Positions 7,044 through 8,141 of a DNA stretch of 8,141 nucleotides are shown one piece after another. Below the pieces are notes generated by a model that was given only the letters and a program-made list of their open reading frames with translations, searched no databases and had not been told where the DNA came from. The DNA lies in NCBI GenBank assembly GCA_900321515.1, contig ONWI01000152.1:1-8141 (forward strand). Reading direction: 5' to 3'. The DNA comes from an uncultured Eubacteriales bacterium. GTDB taxonomy: Bacteria > Bacillota > Clostridia > Oscillospirales > Acutalibacteraceae. Position numbers and translations under genes: made by a program. Each line of letters opens with the position of its first letter. Positions within the stretch are counted from its first letter, which is position 1.

Positions 7044-7063
7044 AGATTCAACGAATCTTTTTT
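7044..7063 (+). terminator. Candidate attenuator hairpin with T run
   Basis: AGATTC (7044-7049) and GAATCT (7053-7058) form a perfect 6-bp stem with an AAC loop, followed by Ts to 7063. Only two pairs are G-C, so it is weak as a terminator. A competing 4-bp pairing CTGA/TCAG (7035-7038 with 7042-7045) shares two bases with the 5' arm, and a ribosome held on the last Cys codons would reach close to that arm. Its place between the leader ORF stop and the structural gene favours a conditional role. Confidence 0.45.
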
Positions 7064-7106
7064 ATACAATCACAACACATTACAATCAAAAGGAGACAAA
7101 AACATT

Positions 7107-7997
7107 ATGAAAAAGAAAATCATTTCACTTGCATTGACGGCGGCGCTTGCCCTTAGTTCGGTATTATCCCTGACATCCTGCGGAGAGAAAGCCTCCGGTT
7201 CTTCCGACGACGCAGACAATAAGGCTGCGTCCATCACGATCGCCATTCCCAACGACGCGACCAACGGCGGCAGAGCGCTGCTTCTGCTGGAAAGCCTTGG
7301 CTATATCGAGGTAAAGGACAGCGCGGGTATTACAGCTACCGTGCTTGACATCGAAGAGAACCCCAAAAACATTGAATTCAAAGAGGTCGAAGCCGCGCAG
7401 ATTCCAAACGTGCTTCCCGACGTGGATTACGCGGTTATCAACACCAACTATGCGCTTGAAGCCAATCTCAGTCCCGCAAAGGATGCTCTCGCACTCGAAG
7501 GCGCTCAGTCGCCCTACGTCAACGTGCTTGTCGTCAAAGAAGGCAATGAAAAGACCGACAAAATCAAGGCTCTCGCGGCAGCGCTGGAAAGTCAGAAAGT
7601 GGTAGACTTCATCAATAGCAAGTATCAGAACGAGGTCGTTCCCACAGTTGCGAACCCGACCAACGGTTTTGACGACTCTGTGGATTACGATTCTCTCAAG
7701 GGTCAGACAATCACAGTGGCTGCCACTCCCGTACCTCACGCCGAAATCCTCGCGGTGGTCAAGGACATTCTCGCGGAGAAGGAAATCACGCTTGATGTAA
7801 AGGAATTTACCGACTATGTGCAGCCCAATAATGTGGTGGAAAGCGGAGAGATCGACGCGAATTACTTCCAGCACACTCCCTACCTCGATAATTTCAACGA
7901 GGAAAACAAAACGCATCTTGTTGTCGTATCCTCCATTCATGTGGAACCCATCGGACTTTACGGCGGCAAGCAGCCCACGCTCGACGCGCTGAAGTAA
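7107..7997 (+). CDS. metQ: Circularly permuted MetQ/NlpA-family substrate-binding lipoprotein
   Basis: Predicted membrane-anchored binding protein of a MetNIQ-type importer (methionine or a related sulfur compound), 296 aa. Residues 1-24 are a signal peptide ending in the lipobox LTSC (lipidated Cys25), followed by a Ser/Asp-rich linker. Residues 42-180 are the usual C-terminal half of MetQ: ITIAIPNDATNGGRALLLLE, DIEENPKN, EAAQIP, INTNYALEA, SPYVNVLVV and VVDFINSKY. A linker (about 181-200) then leads into the usual N-terminal half: AATPVPHAEIL (205-215), FTDYVQPNN (234-242), ANYFQHTPYLDNF (251-263), HVEPIGLY (278-285) and LDALK-stop. In ordinary MetQ this last motif runs straight into the IPND block. 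Ligand-contact motifs of both halves are present. The start is ATG 7107 with AGGAG at 7091-7095. No metN or metI is in the window. Confidence 0.9.
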   Translation: MKKKIISLALTAALALSSVLSLTSCGEKASGSSDDADNKAASITIAIPNDATNGGRALLLLESLGYIEVKDSAGITATVLDIEENPKNIEFKEVEAAQIPNVLPDVDYAVINTNYALEANLSPAKDALALEGAQSPYVNVLVVKEGNEKTDKIKALAAALESQKVVDFINSKYQNEVVPTVANPTNGFDDSVDYDSLKGQTITVAATPVPHAEILAVVKDILAEKEITLDVKEFTDYVQPNNVVESGEIDANYFQHTPYLDNFNEENKTHLVVVSSIHVEPIGLYGGKQPTLDALK

Positions 7998-8055
7998 TAC
8001 TATAGCAATCCAAACAAACAAAAAGACAAGTTCGGCGCGCTGGTGAGCACATGGT

Positions 8056-8105
8056 TGCGTTGTCGTCCTAGGTGGGCGCCAGCCCACCGTCGTCCTCCGC
8101 CTTGC
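8056..8105 (-). repeat. GC-rich hairpin repeat, copy 2 (inverted)
   Basis: The core GGTGGGC-GCCA-GCCCACC (8071-8088) is a perfect 7-bp stem. Its flanks, read on the minus strand, match those of the copy at 163-215 in the same order: GCAAGG, GGACGACGG, hairpin, CTAGGA, GACAA-GCA. The two copies are inverted relative to each other about 7.9 kb apart. The rest of 7998-8141 shows no gene, and no strong terminator is seen after the lipoprotein stop; the hairpin here may serve as a transcript end. Confidence 0.6.
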
Positions 8106-8141
8106 CCTGCACTCACCATCATCGCCTCCTTTTGTCTCCCT

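Larger units (their letters stand above)
6678..7106. other. Divergent regulatory region between nifS and the MetQ-like gene
   Basis: This 429-nt stretch holds a leftward promoter for nifS-nifU (6736-6708), a rightward promoter (6858-6886), two similar CCTATT-N5-AATAGG-type palindromes over the two -35 boxes, and a long rightward leader with a Cys-rich upstream ORF and a terminator-like hairpin. I see no S-box (SAM-I) riboswitch signature, although such elements often precede methionine transport genes in Firmicutes. The leader also contains a small hairpin TGCTT-ATG-AAGCA at 6965-6977, inside the upstream ORF. Confidence 0.7.

Noticed and set aside
7023..7106. N-terminal extension of the MetQ-like protein from GTG 7023
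   Set aside because: It would place residues before a clear signal peptide, overlaps the Cys-rich leader ORF and the hairpin, and has no ribosome binding site; ATG 7107 has one.
6887..7106. SAM-I (S-box) or T-box riboswitch in the leader of the MetQ-like gene
   Set aside because: Looked for the conserved S-box core and the T-box TGG motif with a specifier stem; neither is visible.
7164..8087. 307-codon minus-strand reading frame opposite the MetQ-like gene
   Set aside because: It runs antisense to a clearly conserved lipoprotein gene and through the terminal repeat; its sequence is low in domain-like features and is explained by codon bias of the real gene.
8071..8088. Intrinsic terminator for the MetQ-like gene
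   Set aside because: The stem is strong but no T run follows on either strand, and an inverted relative occurs at the other end of the window, so a dispersed repeat fits better.
1..8141. CRISPR array, tRNA, rRNA, transposase or phage genes
   Set aside because: No regularly spaced repeats, no tRNA-like cloverleaf with CCA end, no rRNA segments and no transposase or phage protein motifs were found.

Overview
The window looks like a Gram-positive, low-to-mid G+C Firmicute, probably Clostridia (Oscillospirales-like gut anaerobe). This rests on strong AGGAGG-type ribosome binding sites, TTGACA/TATAAT promoters, frequent TTG/GTG starts, a NifS/NifU pair of clostridial style and MetQ/MnmA sequences of Firmicute character. 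The taxon is an inference. Almost every gene concerns sulfur, cysteine or gamma-glutamyl chemistry.

Layout. 1-333 is an AT-rich intergenic stretch containing one GC-rich hairpin repeat (163-215) and ending in a perfect consensus promoter (334-362). From it runs a compact four-gene operon on the + strand: an EgtC/YafJ-like class II glutamine amidotransferase (415-1176), a GCS2-type glutamate-cysteine ligase homologue (1197-2594), a second ligase of the unrelated-looking GshA/GshF type (2623-3891) and the tRNA 2-thiouridylase MnmA (3920-4993). Gaps are only 20-28 nt. A perfect 21-bp hairpin (4994-5049) closes it and also closes the converging minus-strand pair nifS/iscS (6677-5490) and nifU/iscU (5466-5065). 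Cysteine desulfurase, scaffold and MnmA, the usual partners of the tRNA s2U sulfur relay, thus sit tail to tail.

The 6678-7106 interval is a divergent control region. Two consensus-like promoters face away from each other, and each carries the same CCTATT-N5-AATAGG palindrome over its -35 box, suggesting one common sulfur or Fe-S regulator, perhaps Rrf2-like. The rightward transcript has a leader of about 200 nt with a 24-codon upstream ORF ending in Met-Cys-Cys-Cys-Arg-stop, followed six nucleotides later by a small terminator-like hairpin with a T run: a candidate cysteine-responsive attenuator.

That leader precedes the most striking gene, 7107-7997, a MetQ/NlpA-family lipoprotein whose two halves are in swapped order. 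After the lipoprotein signal it begins with what is normally the C-terminal half (IPND.TN..RALLLL ... INTNYALEA) and ends with what is normally the N-terminal half (ATPVPHAEIL ... FTDYVQPN ... QHTPYLDNF ... LDALK-stop). This is a circular permutation at the hinge between lobes. No ABC permease or ATPase is in the window. The right edge holds a second, inverted copy of the hairpin repeat (8056-8105).
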